From Nocardia cyriacigeorgica (lineage in GTDB: Bacteria; Actinomycetota; Actinomycetes; Mycobacteriales; Mycobacteriaceae), in contig NZ_VBUT01000006.1 of assembly GCF_005863245.1 (NCBI RefSeq), forward strand, positions 372,001 through 436,000: a stretch of 64,000 nucleotides of DNA. The letters are read 5' to 3'. The translations under genes and the position numbers were made by a program. Below are positions 1 through 8,620 of this stretch, one piece after another. Within the stretch, counting starts at the first letter, position 1. The number at the start of each line of letters is the position of its first letter. Under the pieces are notes generated by a model that did not search any database, was not told where the DNA came from, and saw only the letters and a list, made by a program, of their open reading frames with translations.

Positions 1-282
1 GACGAAGTGACGGTCCGGTACGGCTCACTGGATGCGTACTTCACCCGATTGCGAACCGAACTCGATGATGAACCCACCGTCGTCTTGCCGGTACTCACCG
101 ACACACCCACCTCGCCCACGGCGTGGGCGGCGGTGGCGCGCGAAGACACGGTCACGAGTACGGCCGACCCAGGCGAAGTACGTGGCCCCGGCCTTCCCGA
201 CGCGGAGGTGCCGCAGGAGCCGGTTGCCAAGGGCGGCAACGGCGCTGCCACATTGTGGAGCCGCCTATGGGGACGGAGTTAG
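1..282 (+). CDS. C-terminal end of an unidentified protein
   Basis: The reading frame is open from the first base of the window, so this is the last 93 residues of a gene that begins upstream. A GTG lies near the edge but has no visible upstream context, and I read it as internal. The tail is acidic and rich in Pro, Thr and Val, then becomes Gly/Ala-rich and ends in a short aromatic-basic stretch. There is no membrane segment and no motif I recognise. A small hairpin lies about 50 bases downstream. Function unknown; the coding call rests on the open frame and its composition. Confidence 0.45.
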   Translation, partial: DEVTVRYGSLDAYFTRLRTELDDEPTVVLPVLTDTPTSPTAWAAVAREDTVTSTADPGEVRGPGLPDAEVPQEPVAKGGNGAATLWSRLWGRS

Positions 283-330
283 CCCACGCACCTATCCACG
301 ACGGTATCGGCGACGAATGTCGTAGCAGGT

Positions 331-349
331 TCGCACCGCCGAGGTGCGA
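331..349. terminator. Small hairpin between the partial gene and the secreted-protein gene
   Basis: TCGCACC and GGTGCGA form a perfect 7-bp inverted repeat with a 5-base loop. It lies after the upstream stop and before the next ribosome binding site. It has no T tract, so it could be a weak terminator or a leader structure. Confidence 0.35.
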
Positions 350-381
350 CGACAACGCTGGTACTTCGTGGAGGGTATGAC

Positions 382-876
382 ATGTTCGGCTTGCGCGGCG
401 CCGCTCGGATCGCCGCCATCATCGCGATAACGATCGGTGTCCTCGCGGGGGCCGGGTTCGCCCCGGCCGCCGCGGAATACGGGGGCGTCCTGGCCATCGA
501 CGAGGTCACCTTCGTGCACTCACCCGATGCCGCCGACGACAGCGGCGGAACCCTCGACGTCACCGTCACCTACAGCTGCGCCGACGGCGAAGCCGACAGC
601 CTGCACGTCTACGCCTACCAGGGCACGCAGTCGCCGAGCGACACCCCCGTCGGCGCACCGCACGGACCCGGCTACGACTACGACATCATCTGCGACTCGG
701 TATCCCGGCGCAAAACCGTCGCGATCGACCCGCCGTGGCACGGAACAGGCTCGGATTCACGCCATTTCACCAATGGCGCGCAGGGCCGGGTCACCGCCGA
801 ACTGCGCCGCGGAACCACCACCACCCGGCACGCCACCGGCTGTTTCGAATGGAACGACCCGACCGCGCGCCGATGA
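382..876 (+). CDS. Secreted hypothetical protein
   Basis: This is a 164-residue protein with a clear Sec signal peptide: a basic start, a hydrophobic Ile/Ala/Gly core at about residues 10-25, and an Ala-rich cleavage region near residue 31. A GGAGGG ribosome binding site precedes the ATG. The mature part is hydrophilic, rich in Asp, Thr and Gly, and has three cysteines (in YSCADG, IICDS and GCFEW) that could include a disulfide. I do not recognise a domain. It resembles the many small exported beta-rich proteins of Nocardia and mycobacteria. It is transcribed alone and converges on the betaine operon downstream. Confidence 0.75.
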   Translation: MFGLRGAARIAAIIAITIGVLAGAGFAPAAAEYGGVLAIDEVTFVHSPDAADDSGGTLDVTVTYSCADGEADSLHVYAYQGTQSPSDTPVGAPHGPGYDYDIICDSVSRRKTVAIDPPWHGTGSDSRHFTNGAQGRVTAELRRGTTTTRHATGCFEWNDPTARR

Positions 877-946
877 GTTCTGCGATCCGATGGGCGGCGG
901 GCTGTGCACAGATCGAGAGTGCGTTCGGCGCCGCGCCCGAGGCGAA

Positions 947-1504
947 TCACTGCGACTCGGCGTCCTCGGGTGGGTAGTTCAGTCGCGTTCCCTCGGCGCG
1001 GGCGAACGATGTCAGCGTATGGCGGCGCCACTTCGTCGCCGACATGATCTCGACGACGGGCACATCGCGCACGATGAGTGCGTCGGCGACCAGCGAACGG
1101 TGGCACCGCCAGGGCACCGCTTCGGCGCACATGATGGCGGTGCGCTCCTCGCGCGCCCGGCGCATGAGTTCGCCGAGAGCGTCATCGAATTCGGTGGTCT
1201 GCATGTAGTCGGCGTACCCACGGAAACTGGTGTTCCGCCACCCGGTGTTCGGCGAGTCCTTCCTGGAATGGCGCAGCCCGCCGAGCCCTGCCAGATGTGT
1301 GTAGTCGATCCCGGCATCGCGCAGGCTCATCGCCAACTCGTCGCCGTTGAACTGCGGATTGTGCCGTGAACGCGGAATCGTGCGAATGTCGACGAGGCGG
1401 CGGATGCCATAGCCGCGCAACAGTGCGACGAAATCTTCGATCGGCATCGTGGAATGCCCGACGGTGTAGATCGCGCCGTCGGGCAGCTCGCCGTCCGCAC
1501 CCAC
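947..1504 (-). CDS. DUF488 family protein
   Basis: The 185-residue sequence carries the DUF488 hallmarks: YTVGHS near the N terminus, the DIRTIPRSRHNPQFN segment after the first helix, and a C-terminal CAEAVPWRCHRSL cysteine/histidine motif. The biochemical role of the family is not settled; the conserved basic and Cys residues suggest nucleic-acid or metal binding. The start is GTG, only two bases after the stop of the choline dehydrogenase gene, so the gene is probably translationally coupled as the last member of the betaine operon. No other member of that operon shares its function, which makes its place odd. Family assignment is strong; the role is unknown. Confidence 0.85.
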   Translation of the reverse strand: MGADGELPDGAIYTVGHSTMPIEDFVALLRGYGIRRLVDIRTIPRSRHNPQFNGDELAMSLRDAGIDYTHLAGLGGLRHSRKDSPNTGWRNTSFRGYADYMQTTEFDDALGELMRRAREERTAIMCAEAVPWRCHRSLVADALIVRDVPVVEIMSATKWRRHTLTSFARAEGTRLNYPPEDAESQ

Positions 1505-1506
1505 GA

Positions 1507-3057
1507 CTAGCGCGCGGCGGCGACGAGTTCGGCGCAGCGCTCACCGACCAGCATCACCGTGATGTTGGGGTTCACCGTGGTGTGCGCGGGAAACACCGAT
1601 GCGTCCGCGACCCGCAGGCCGTCCACGCCCTTGACGCGCAGCTGCGGATCCAGCGGGCTCAACGGGTCGTCGGCCGCACCCATCCGCACCGTCCCCACCG
1701 GGTGATAGACGGTGTTGTGGGTCCGGCGGATGTAGTCGGCGAGTTCGGCATCGGAATCGGTCTCCGGGCCCGGATACAGCTCGCGCGCCACCCATTCGGC
1801 CAGCGGCGCGGTCGCCGCGATCTCGCGCGCCTTGCGTAATCCGGCGATCATCACCCGCATATCGTGGCCCTCGGCGTCGGTGAAATAGCGCGGATCCACG
1901 CGCGGCTTGTCACGGAAGTCGCGGGAACGCAACCGTACTGTGCCCCGCGACCGGGCGTGGGTGACGTTCGGGGTCAGGCAGAAGGTGTTCTCGGCGGTCG
2001 GATAGCCCTGGCGCAGGGTGTGCATATCGAACGGCACACTGCCGTAATGCATCATCAGGTCCGGCCGGTCGAGCCCGTCGACGGTCGTGGTGAAGATGCC
2101 TGCCTCCCACCACTGGGTCGAGCTGGTCACCATCGGCCGCATCGTCTCGAAACCGATCACCCCCTCCGGATGATCCTGGAGATGCGCGCCCACGCCCGGC
2201 GAGTCCACCAGCACCTCGATCCCGTTCTCCCGCAGATGATCCGCCGGTCCGATACCGGAGAGCATCAGCAGTTTCGGCGAGTCGATCGCACCGGCGCAGA
2301 CGATGATCTCCCGGCTCGCCGATATCCGGGTGGTGCGGCCGAAGGCGTTGTCGGTGATATCCACCTCGACGGCGCGACCGCCGTCGAGCACGATTCGTTT
2401 GGCCCAGGCACCGGTCCGGACGGTCAGATTCGGGCGGTCGAGCACCGGGTGCAGATAGCTCACCGAGGACGAGGAGCGCGTGCCGTCGGCGCGGCGGTTG
2501 ATCTGAAAGAAGTTGGCGCCGTTGACCACCGTCGTCCCGGAATTGAATTCCGCGCGCGGAATACCGACAGCCTCACAGGCGTCAAGCAGCGCGACCCCGC
2601 ACGGATCATCCGGCGGCACCGTCATGATGTGCACCGGCCCGCTGCGCCCGTGATGATCGCCGGGTGCGTCGTTGGTTTCGATCCGGTTGTAGAGCCGATA
2701 CACCGAATCCGCGCCCCAGCCGGTGCAGCCGTGCTCACGTTCCCAGGAATCGAGGTCCTCGCGCGGGGCCCAGAACGCGATGCAGCTGTTGTGCGAGGAA
2801 CATCCACCGAGCACCTTCGCCCTGGCGTGCCGCATGAACGAATTACCGTTCTCCTGCGGTTCGATCGGATAATCCCAGTCGTAGCCCGATTCCAGCAGCT
2901 CCATCCAGCGGTCCAGCCGCAGGATCGCCTCATCGCCGACGTCGCTCGGCCCGGCCTCGAGCAGGCAGACCGTCACCGCCGAATCCTCCGACAGCCGCGC
3001 GGCGACCGCCGCACCGGCCGACCCGCCACCGATGACCACGTAATCGTAATCGTTCAC
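1507..3057 (-). CDS. betA: Choline dehydrogenase / GMC family oxidoreductase
   Basis: This FAD-dependent oxidoreductase of about 516 residues likely oxidises choline to betaine aldehyde. The N terminus has the dinucleotide-binding motif VVIGGGSAGAAVAARL and the glutamate in LLEAGPSD. The GMC signature lies around KVLGGCSSHNSCIAF. The C terminus has the catalytic His motif YHPVGTVRMG and an Asn in TTVNPNITVM. An earlier start is possible in this frame, but a GTG that forms a GTGA overlap with the stop of the upstream aldehyde dehydrogenase gene gives a normal BetA N terminus, so I use it. Context (BetT-BetB-BetA) supports choline as substrate; other alcohols cannot be excluded from sequence. 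Confidence 0.88.
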   Translation of the reverse strand: MNDYDYVVIGGGSAGAAVAARLSEDSAVTVCLLEAGPSDVGDEAILRLDRWMELLESGYDWDYPIEPQENGNSFMRHARAKVLGGCSSHNSCIAFWAPREDLDSWEREHGCTGWGADSVYRLYNRIETNDAPGDHHGRSGPVHIMTVPPDDPCGVALLDACEAVGIPRAEFNSGTTVVNGANFFQINRRADGTRSSSSVSYLHPVLDRPNLTVRTGAWAKRIVLDGGRAVEVDITDNAFGRTTRISASREIIVCAGAIDSPKLLMLSGIGPADHLRENGIEVLVDSPGVGAHLQDHPEGVIGFETMRPMVTSSTQWWEAGIFTTTVDGLDRPDLMMHYGSVPFDMHTLRQGYPTAENTFCLTPNVTHARSRGTVRLRSRDFRDKPRVDPRYFTDAEGHDMRVMIAGLRKAREIAATAPLAEWVARELYPGPETDSDAELADYIRRTHNTVYHPVGTVRMGAADDPLSPLDPQLRVKGVDGLRVADASVFPAHTTVNPNITVMLVGERCAELVAAAR

Positions 3058-4568
3058 GACTGCTCCTTCCGGTCGGCGAACCAGCCGGTGACGCCCGGCC
3101 GGAGGTTCTCGTAGACATGCTTGGCCTCGCGATATTCGTGCAGCCCGGACGGCCCGAGCTCGCGTCCGATCCCGGAGTGGCCGAAGCCGCCCCATTCCGC
3201 CTGCGGCAGATACGGTCCGAAATCGTTGACCCACACGGTGCCGTGCCGCAGCCGGGCGGCTATCCGGCGCGCCCGGGCGGCATCGGCCGACCACACCGCC
3301 CCCGCGAGCCCGTAGTCGGTGTCGTTGGCGATCGCGACGGCTTCGTCCTCGGTCGTGAATGTCTCGACGGTGACCGTCGGCCCGAACGCCTCATCGTGCA
3401 CACACGCCATGTCGCGGGTGGCGCGGTCGATCACGGTCGGCAGATAGAAAAAGCCGTCGTCGAGGTTGCCCGCACCCCGGTCGCCGGTGGCGAAGGCGCC
3501 GCCGGTGCGGATCTCGGCGCCGTCGGCGCGGGCCTGTTCGACATAGCCGTGCACCTTGTCGCGGTGCGCGGCCGAGATCAGCGGCCCGGTCTCGGTGTCG
3601 GGATGGAAGGGCAGGCCGATCCGGATCTGCTCGGCGCGGCGCACCAGCTCGTCGACGAAACGGTCGTGCGCGCGTTCCTCGATCACCAGCCGCGCACCGG
3701 CCGAACACACCTGACCCGAATGCAGGAACGCGGCGTTGAGCGCGTTGTCGACGGCGGCGGCGAGCCGCTCCTCGGTGTCGCAGGCGTCGGCGAACACCAC
3801 ATTCGGGTTCTTGCCGCCGAGTTCGAGGGCCACCTTCTTGACCGTCGCGGCCGCCTCGCGGGCGATGATCCGGCCGGTGGCCAGACCACCGGTGAACGAG
3901 ACCAGGTCGACGCCGGGATGCGAGGACAGCGGCGCACCGGCGGTCGCGCCTGCCCCGAGCACCAGGTTGGCCACGCCCGGCGGGACCCCGAGCTCGTGCA
4001 GCACCTGCATCAGCAGGATCGAGGTATGCGGGGTCAGCTCCGCCGGTTTCAGCACGAAGGTGTTGCCCGCGGCCAGTGCGGGAGCCACCTTCCACGCCAC
4101 TTGCAGCAGCGGGTAATTCCACGGTGTGATCAGCCCGCACACCCCGACCGGCTCGTAGACGATGCGGGAGTCGACATCCGGTGAGCCCGCATCGACCACG
4201 CGGCCCGCGTCTTCACCGGCGAGCTTGCCGAAGTACCGGAAGCAGTGGGCGATATCGGACATGTCGATATCGGATTCGAAGGGCCGCTTGCCGGTGTCGA
4301 GGGTTTCGGCGCGCACGAATTCCTCGCGCCTGGCATCGATGGCGTCGGCGACCTTCAACAGCAGATCGCCGCGTTCGCCGGCCGAGGTCCGGCGCCAGGG
4401 GCCGTCGTCGAAGGCGCGCCGGGCCGCGGCGATGGCGGCCTCGGTATCGGCAGCGCTCGCCTCGGCGACCACGCCGACCAGGGAATTGTCGGCCGGACAA
4501 CGGATTTCGCGGGTGTCGCCGGACCTGGCCGCGGTCCAGGCGCCGTCGATATAGAGGGTCTCACTCAT
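3054..4568 (-). CDS. betB: Betaine-aldehyde dehydrogenase
   Basis: A 504-residue NAD(P)+-dependent aldehyde dehydrogenase that should oxidise betaine aldehyde to glycine betaine. Visible family features are ITPWNYPLLQVAWK (oxyanion Asn near 151), the glutamate in VALELGGKNPNVVF near 249, and the catalytic cysteine in HSGQVCSAGARL near 288. Length and order match the ALDH superfamily. The ATG overlaps the stop of the transporter gene in an ATGA, and its own stop overlaps the betA start in a GTGA, so the three genes are translationally coupled. Substrate is inferred from the neighbours; the family also contains other aminoaldehyde dehydrogenases. Confidence 0.88.
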   Translation of the reverse strand: MSETLYIDGAWTAARSGDTREIRCPADNSLVGVVAEASAADTEAAIAAARRAFDDGPWRRTSAGERGDLLLKVADAIDARREEFVRAETLDTGKRPFESDIDMSDIAHCFRYFGKLAGEDAGRVVDAGSPDVDSRIVYEPVGVCGLITPWNYPLLQVAWKVAPALAAGNTFVLKPAELTPHTSILLMQVLHELGVPPGVANLVLGAGATAGAPLSSHPGVDLVSFTGGLATGRIIAREAAATVKKVALELGGKNPNVVFADACDTEERLAAAVDNALNAAFLHSGQVCSAGARLVIEERAHDRFVDELVRRAEQIRIGLPFHPDTETGPLISAAHRDKVHGYVEQARADGAEIRTGGAFATGDRGAGNLDDGFFYLPTVIDRATRDMACVHDEAFGPTVTVETFTTEDEAVAIANDTDYGLAGAVWSADAARARRIAARLRHGTVWVNDFGPYLPQAEWGGFGHSGIGRELGPSGLHEYREAKHVYENLRPGVTGWFADRKEQS

Positions 4569-6772
4569 GCGGTGGTTCTCCCTTCCGGATCGCTGTCGGT
4601 GTCGACGTCGCCGGAATCCGGCTCGTAATGTTCAGTCGCCGAGCGCCGCAGATGCAGGTAGCCGAGATGACGTTCGTATTGGTCGAGAATGTCGCCGATG
4701 ATCTGCTCGCGGGTGTAGCCGTTGAGCGAATAGCCCTGCGAACCCTCGGCCAGATAGACCTCGCAGCGGAAATACCGGTCCTGCGAGCGTTGCGCGAGCA
4801 CGGCGTAGGTCGGGGTCGGCGCCGAGACCGGCCACACGCAGTATTCGAATCGGGGCTCATTGGCTTGGTCGACGACCAGCCGCGTGGTCGGCATGCCCTC
4901 GTTGCGCGCGGATTCGTCGATCGTCGCCGCCACGCCCGCCCGGGTGAATTCGGCGCCGACCTCGCGCACCGCGGGAATCACCGAGTTGGTCATGAATCGG
5001 CGCGTGGCGCCGGGTCCCGGATAGCTGATGGTGGCCAGCAGCCGGCGCCGCCAGCTGCCGTGCTCGGCCGGTCCACGCCCGACCGCGATGGCGTGCGGCA
5101 GCGCGGTGCGGAAACTGTCGAGCTTGTAGGACTCGTTGCGCACCGACCGCAGCAACGCGATGCCGATGAGCGCGAGCACGAACGAGAACGGCAACCCCAT
5201 GATGATGGTGGCGTTCTGGAGCGTGGTGATGGATCCACCCGCACCCGCGAACAGCATCGACAGCGTGAGCAGGCCGATGGCCACCGCCCAGAAGATGCGG
5301 GTGCCCTTGGCGCAGTCGGCCATCGGATTCGGCAGCCGCGAGGTGAAATTGCCCATCACGAGAGCACCCGAGTCGGCGCTGGTCGTGTAGAACAGCAAGC
5401 CGGTGATGGTCGCGATACCCAGCAGCAGCGGCGCGCCGGGATACTGCTCGAGCAGGGAGTAGAACCCGACCTCGGCCTGCGCGGCCGTGGTCTCGGCGAA
5501 TTCGGTGTCCTTGCGGGCGAGGTCGAGCGCGCTGTTGCCGAAGATCGAAATCCACATCAGGATGAAGCTGAACGGCACTACCAGCACGCCGAACACGAAC
5601 TGGCGCAGCGTACGCCCGCGCGAGATGCGCGCGAGGAACAAACCGACGAACGGCGCCCACGCCACCCACCAGGCCCAGAAGAACAAGGTCCAGGCATCCA
5701 GCCAGGCGGTCGGCTGATTCGGCGTCTCCGGATTGCGCTCCCAGGCGAAGGTGTCGAGGGTGCGGTCGGGGAAGGTCGCGACATAGTCGCCCGCGTTCTG
5801 CGTGAGCGCGTTGAGCAGGAAATCCGTGCGGCCCGCCACCAGGATGTAGATCAGCAGCGCGATCGCCATGATGACGTTGAGTTCCGACAGCCGCCGGATC
5901 CCACGGTCCACTCCGGTGGTCGCCGAGATCGTCGCGACGATCACCGACAGCACGATCAGCCCGATCTGGGCGGCCTTGCCCTGGTCGATGCCGAACATTT
6001 CGTGCAGCCCGTAGTTGAGCTGCACGATGCCGATGCCGAGGGAGGTGGCGATGCCGAAGATGGTGCCGAGGACGGCGGCGACATCGATGGCGTCGCCCCA
6101 GCGTCCGCGCACTCGTTTGCCGAAGATGGGGTAGAGGGCGGCTCGCATGGTCAGCGGCAGGTTGTGCCGGAAGGCGAAATAGGCGAGCGCGGCACCCATC
6201 AGCGCGTACATGGCCCAGCCGCTGAGGCCGTAGTGGAAGATCGTCCAGGTCGTCGCCGCGCGGGCGGCCTCATTGTTCTGCGCCGGGCCGGTGGGCGGGT
6301 AGAGGTAGTTGTAGACCGGTTCGGCGACGGAGAAGAACATCAGGTCGATGCCGATTCCGGCCGCGAAGAGCATCGCGGTCCAGGTGAACAGGCTGTACTC
6401 CGGCCGCGATTCCTCCGGGCCGAGCCGGAACCGGCCGTATCGGCTGACGCCGAGGAAAACCACCAGGCCGACGATGCCGGTCGCCAGGACGAAATACCAC
6501 CAGCCGAACCAGGTGGAGATGAAGGTCTTGACCTCGACGACCACGGTTTCGGCGCTCTCGGGGGCGGCCAGCGCCCACACGGCGAAAGCGAGCACGATGC
6601 CCGCGGCCGCGAGGAACACCGGCTTGTTGACCGATCCGCGGCCCGCCGCCGGATGCGCGGGATGAGCGGAATGGAAGGTGGCGGCGTCGGCGGCTTCGGC
6701 ATCCGGTGCCCCGCCGACGGATGGTCGGCGGTCGGTGTTGTCGCTGTCCGGTGGATCGCTGACGCCACTCAT
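4565..6772 (-). CDS. betT: BCCT family choline/betaine transporter
   Basis: A 735-residue integral membrane protein with about 12 predicted helices and the BCCT aromatic signature region (WTAMLFAAGIGIDLMFFSV, and later WTLFFWAWWVAWAPFVGLF). It should import choline or a related quaternary amine driven by an ion gradient. After the last helix there is a long soluble C-terminal domain of roughly 190 residues, as in the BetT/ProP-like long-tail subgroup in which the tail senses osmotic state; that regulatory role is inferred. The N terminus has a disordered Asp/Pro/Ala-rich extension of about 45 residues. It is the first gene of the betaine operon, so its promoter should lie in the 190 bases upstream. 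Confidence 0.9.
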   Translation of the reverse strand: MSGVSDPPDSDNTDRRPSVGGAPDAEAADAATFHSAHPAHPAAGRGSVNKPVFLAAAGIVLAFAVWALAAPESAETVVVEVKTFISTWFGWWYFVLATGIVGLVVFLGVSRYGRFRLGPEESRPEYSLFTWTAMLFAAGIGIDLMFFSVAEPVYNYLYPPTGPAQNNEAARAATTWTIFHYGLSGWAMYALMGAALAYFAFRHNLPLTMRAALYPIFGKRVRGRWGDAIDVAAVLGTIFGIATSLGIGIVQLNYGLHEMFGIDQGKAAQIGLIVLSVIVATISATTGVDRGIRRLSELNVIMAIALLIYILVAGRTDFLLNALTQNAGDYVATFPDRTLDTFAWERNPETPNQPTAWLDAWTLFFWAWWVAWAPFVGLFLARISRGRTLRQFVFGVLVVPFSFILMWISIFGNSALDLARKDTEFAETTAAQAEVGFYSLLEQYPGAPLLLGIATITGLLFYTTSADSGALVMGNFTSRLPNPMADCAKGTRIFWAVAIGLLTLSMLFAGAGGSITTLQNATIIMGLPFSFVLALIGIALLRSVRNESYKLDSFRTALPHAIAVGRGPAEHGSWRRRLLATISYPGPGATRRFMTNSVIPAVREVGAEFTRAGVAATIDESARNEGMPTTRLVVDQANEPRFEYCVWPVSAPTPTYAVLAQRSQDRYFRCEVYLAEGSQGYSLNGYTREQIIGDILDQYERHLGYLHLRRSATEHYEPDSGDVDTDSDPEGRTTA

Positions 6773-6901
6773 GTGACGAACGCTAGTCGCGTCGGTACGA
6801 GGCCGGAGGCATCCTCGACACCGTGTCCGCGATCAGTGATCCGCGCCGGGCCACTGCTCCCGTCGGCTGATCCGAGTGGGTGTGAGCGCGTCGGCGACTG
6901 T

Positions 6902-6925
6902 GGCCGGGCCTCGGCAGGCCCGGCC
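6902..6925. terminator. GC-rich hairpin between the secreted-protein gene and betT
   Basis: A perfect 10-bp inverted repeat (GGCCGGGCCT / AGGCCCGGCC) with a 4-base loop sits 38 bases beyond the stop of the secreted-protein gene and upstream of betT. It would separate the two minus-strand units. There is no T tract, as is common in actinobacteria. Confidence 0.6.
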
Positions 6926-6941
6926 CGGTAGTCGACGCGGC

Positions 6942-6963
6942 TTCCGGGACGGTTACCCCGGAA
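6942..6963. terminator. Hairpin directly after the stop of the secreted-protein gene
   Basis: TTCCGGG and CCCGGAA pair over an 8-base loop and abut the stop codon of the minus-strand secreted-protein gene. Together with the stronger hairpin further on it makes a tandem terminator. Confidence 0.45.
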
Positions 6964-7443
6964 TCACTTGATGTCGATGGTCCCGTCGAACATCAGCGGC
7001 GTCGGACCGGGTTCGCAGCCGCGGAAGCTGCTGGTCGGCATCGGCACGCCGTAGCCGATCCGGTTCGGCTCACCGGCCTGGCCCTTCATGACCGTGATCT
7101 GGATGGCCATCGAATCCGGCGGGAACAGCATCACCGGTTCCATGGTGGTGATCGGGTAGACCAGCGAGACGGTGTTGTCACGGACCGTCAGGCAGGTGAC
7201 CGGTCCGGTGACGCGGATCGGCAGGTTCATATTGCCGAGCTTGGCGGTGGCCACATAGGTGCCGGTGGTGGGATTGCCCGGCGAACTCTGTGCGTCGACG
7301 TGCAGCACGTTCATGCCGAGGACCTGCATGTTGCCGTTGATCGTGACGCTGGTCGGCTGCGCGGCGGCCTGTCCTGCACCGGCGATGACCGCTGCGCTCG
7401 CGATCGCCGCTGCCGCACCGAGCCGGGTGAGCTGACTTGCCAT
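6964..7443 (-). CDS. Small secreted protein
   Basis: A 159-residue protein with a typical signal peptide (hydrophobic Ala/Ile/Val core, AQA cleavage region near residues 27-29). The mature region of about 130 residues is beta-prone, with many Thr, Val and Met residues and two cysteines (about 84 and 143) that could form a disulfide. It resembles small exported proteins common in Nocardia, but I do not recognise a named domain. It has its own terminator hairpins. A good ribosome binding site (GAGG) lies just before the ATG. Probably monocistronic. Confidence 0.72.
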   Translation of the reverse strand: MASQLTRLGAAAAIASAAVIAGAGQAAAQPTSVTINGNMQVLGMNVLHVDAQSSPGNPTTGTYVATAKLGNMNLPIRVTGPVTCLTVRDNTVSLVYPITTMEPVMLFPPDSMAIQITVMKGQAGEPNRIGYGVPMPTSSFRGCEPGPTPLMFDGTIDIK

Positions 7444-7585
7444 GAGTGTGCCTCCTCAGGTCGTAGTCCCCGTTGCGCGGATACCCCGGCTGATCGTGTT
7501 CAAGCTGGGCAATTCGATCGTGATTACTCCTCCGATGATGGGACATTTCGCTCGCGGTTCGCGCGATGCTCGGCGTCTCCGGCCG

Positions 7586-8491
7586 TCAGACCATTTCTCG
7601 CAGGATGTCGGTGAACGGCGTAGGGGCGAGCCCGAAGGTCTGTTCGGTCAGCGTGGAGTCGAGGACGAACGGACGGTCGAGCTGGTACCGCACTTCGGGC
7701 AGCTCCCGTGCGGCCGGTGAGGTCAGGCCGCCCGCGCGCAGCATCCACCCCGGCATGCGACGCAGTTTCGGCGCGGGCACGCCCGCGACCTGGGCGAGCC
7801 TGTCTGCCAGCTGACGCGGGGAGACGGGCGGGTTGGTGGGTACGTGCCAGGCCCGCCCCCACGCCCGCTCGTCCTCGGCGAGGGCGATGAGCGTGCGGGC
7901 CGCGTCGCCGGTGCCGGTCCAACTGTGCGCGGCGTCCAGGTCCGCCGGGAACAGCGCGGTCTTTCCGGCCAGTACTTTCGGCGCCACCATGATCGCGAAG
8001 TTCGACTGGCCGCCGCGGCCGAGGAAATCGCTCGCCCGCACCTCGGTGACCCGCACTCGTCCGGCCTCGTGTGCCGCCAGCGCCTGCTGCCAGGCCTGCG
8101 CGCGCAGCTGCCCCTTGACCGAGTTCGGCGCCATCGGCAGATCCTCGGTCATCGGCGCCGTGGGTGCGCCGTACCCGTACAGATTGCCGAGCATCACGTA
8201 GCCGGCGCCCGTCGCCTCCGCGGTCTTCAGCAGCGAACCGAACAGCGGCAGCAGCTGCGTGCGCCAGCGGTGATACGGCGGTGCGGCACAGTTGAACAGC
8301 GTCTGGGCACCCGTGGTCAGTTCGATCAAGGTGGCGGTGTCCGTGGCGTCGGCGGCGACGCACTGGATCTGGCGATCCCGTGATCGTCGCGCGCTGCGCG
8401 TGATCAACCGGACATCGTGTCCGGCGTCGGCCAGCAGCTGAGCAGTGATCGTGCCGACGCCACCGGCGCCGACCACAACAGACAGTGTCAT
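7586..8491 (-). CDS. NAD(P)-binding oxidoreductase (NAD-dependent epimerase-like)
   Basis: A 301-residue Rossmann-fold protein. The N terminus TLSVVVGAGGVGTITAQLL is the nucleotide-binding loop, followed by a strand ending in LITRSARR that would contact the NADP phosphate. A middle VMLGNLYGYGAP segment corresponds to the strand and Tyr region of atypical SDRs. I chose the internal ATG because it has an excellent AAAGAGG site and begins directly at the Rossmann strand; an in-frame ATG 15 codons upstream has no such site. It looks like an atypical SDR acting on an unknown substrate. It stands alone between secreted-protein and PucR genes. Confidence 0.75.
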   Translation of the reverse strand: MTLSVVVGAGGVGTITAQLLADAGHDVRLITRSARRSRDRQIQCVAADATDTATLIELTTGAQTLFNCAAPPYHRWRTQLLPLFGSLLKTAEATGAGYVMLGNLYGYGAPTAPMTEDLPMAPNSVKGQLRAQAWQQALAAHEAGRVRVTEVRASDFLGRGGQSNFAIMVAPKVLAGKTALFPADLDAAHSWTGTGDAARTLIALAEDERAWGRAWHVPTNPPVSPRQLADRLAQVAGVPAPKLRRMPGWMLRAGGLTSPAARELPEVRYQLDRPFVLDSTLTEQTFGLAPTPFTDILREMV

Positions 8492-8620
8492 GGTCCTCTT
8501 TCGTTCGGTTGATCTCCGGGCTCGGGCATGAGACACCGCCCGAACGCCGAATGTGACATCAGTCCGACGAATCAGCCGTACGACATGTGAGGTGAACGGT
8601 GGCGACCGGTGCCGCCGAGA

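Noticed and set aside
1864..3114. A 416-residue plus-strand open frame opposite betA
   Set aside because: Antisense shadow of a clear GMC dehydrogenase.
4181..6931. A 916-residue plus-strand open frame opposite betT
   Set aside because: It is antisense to a clear BCCT transporter and made of Arg/Gly/Asp-rich shadow sequence without any family feature.
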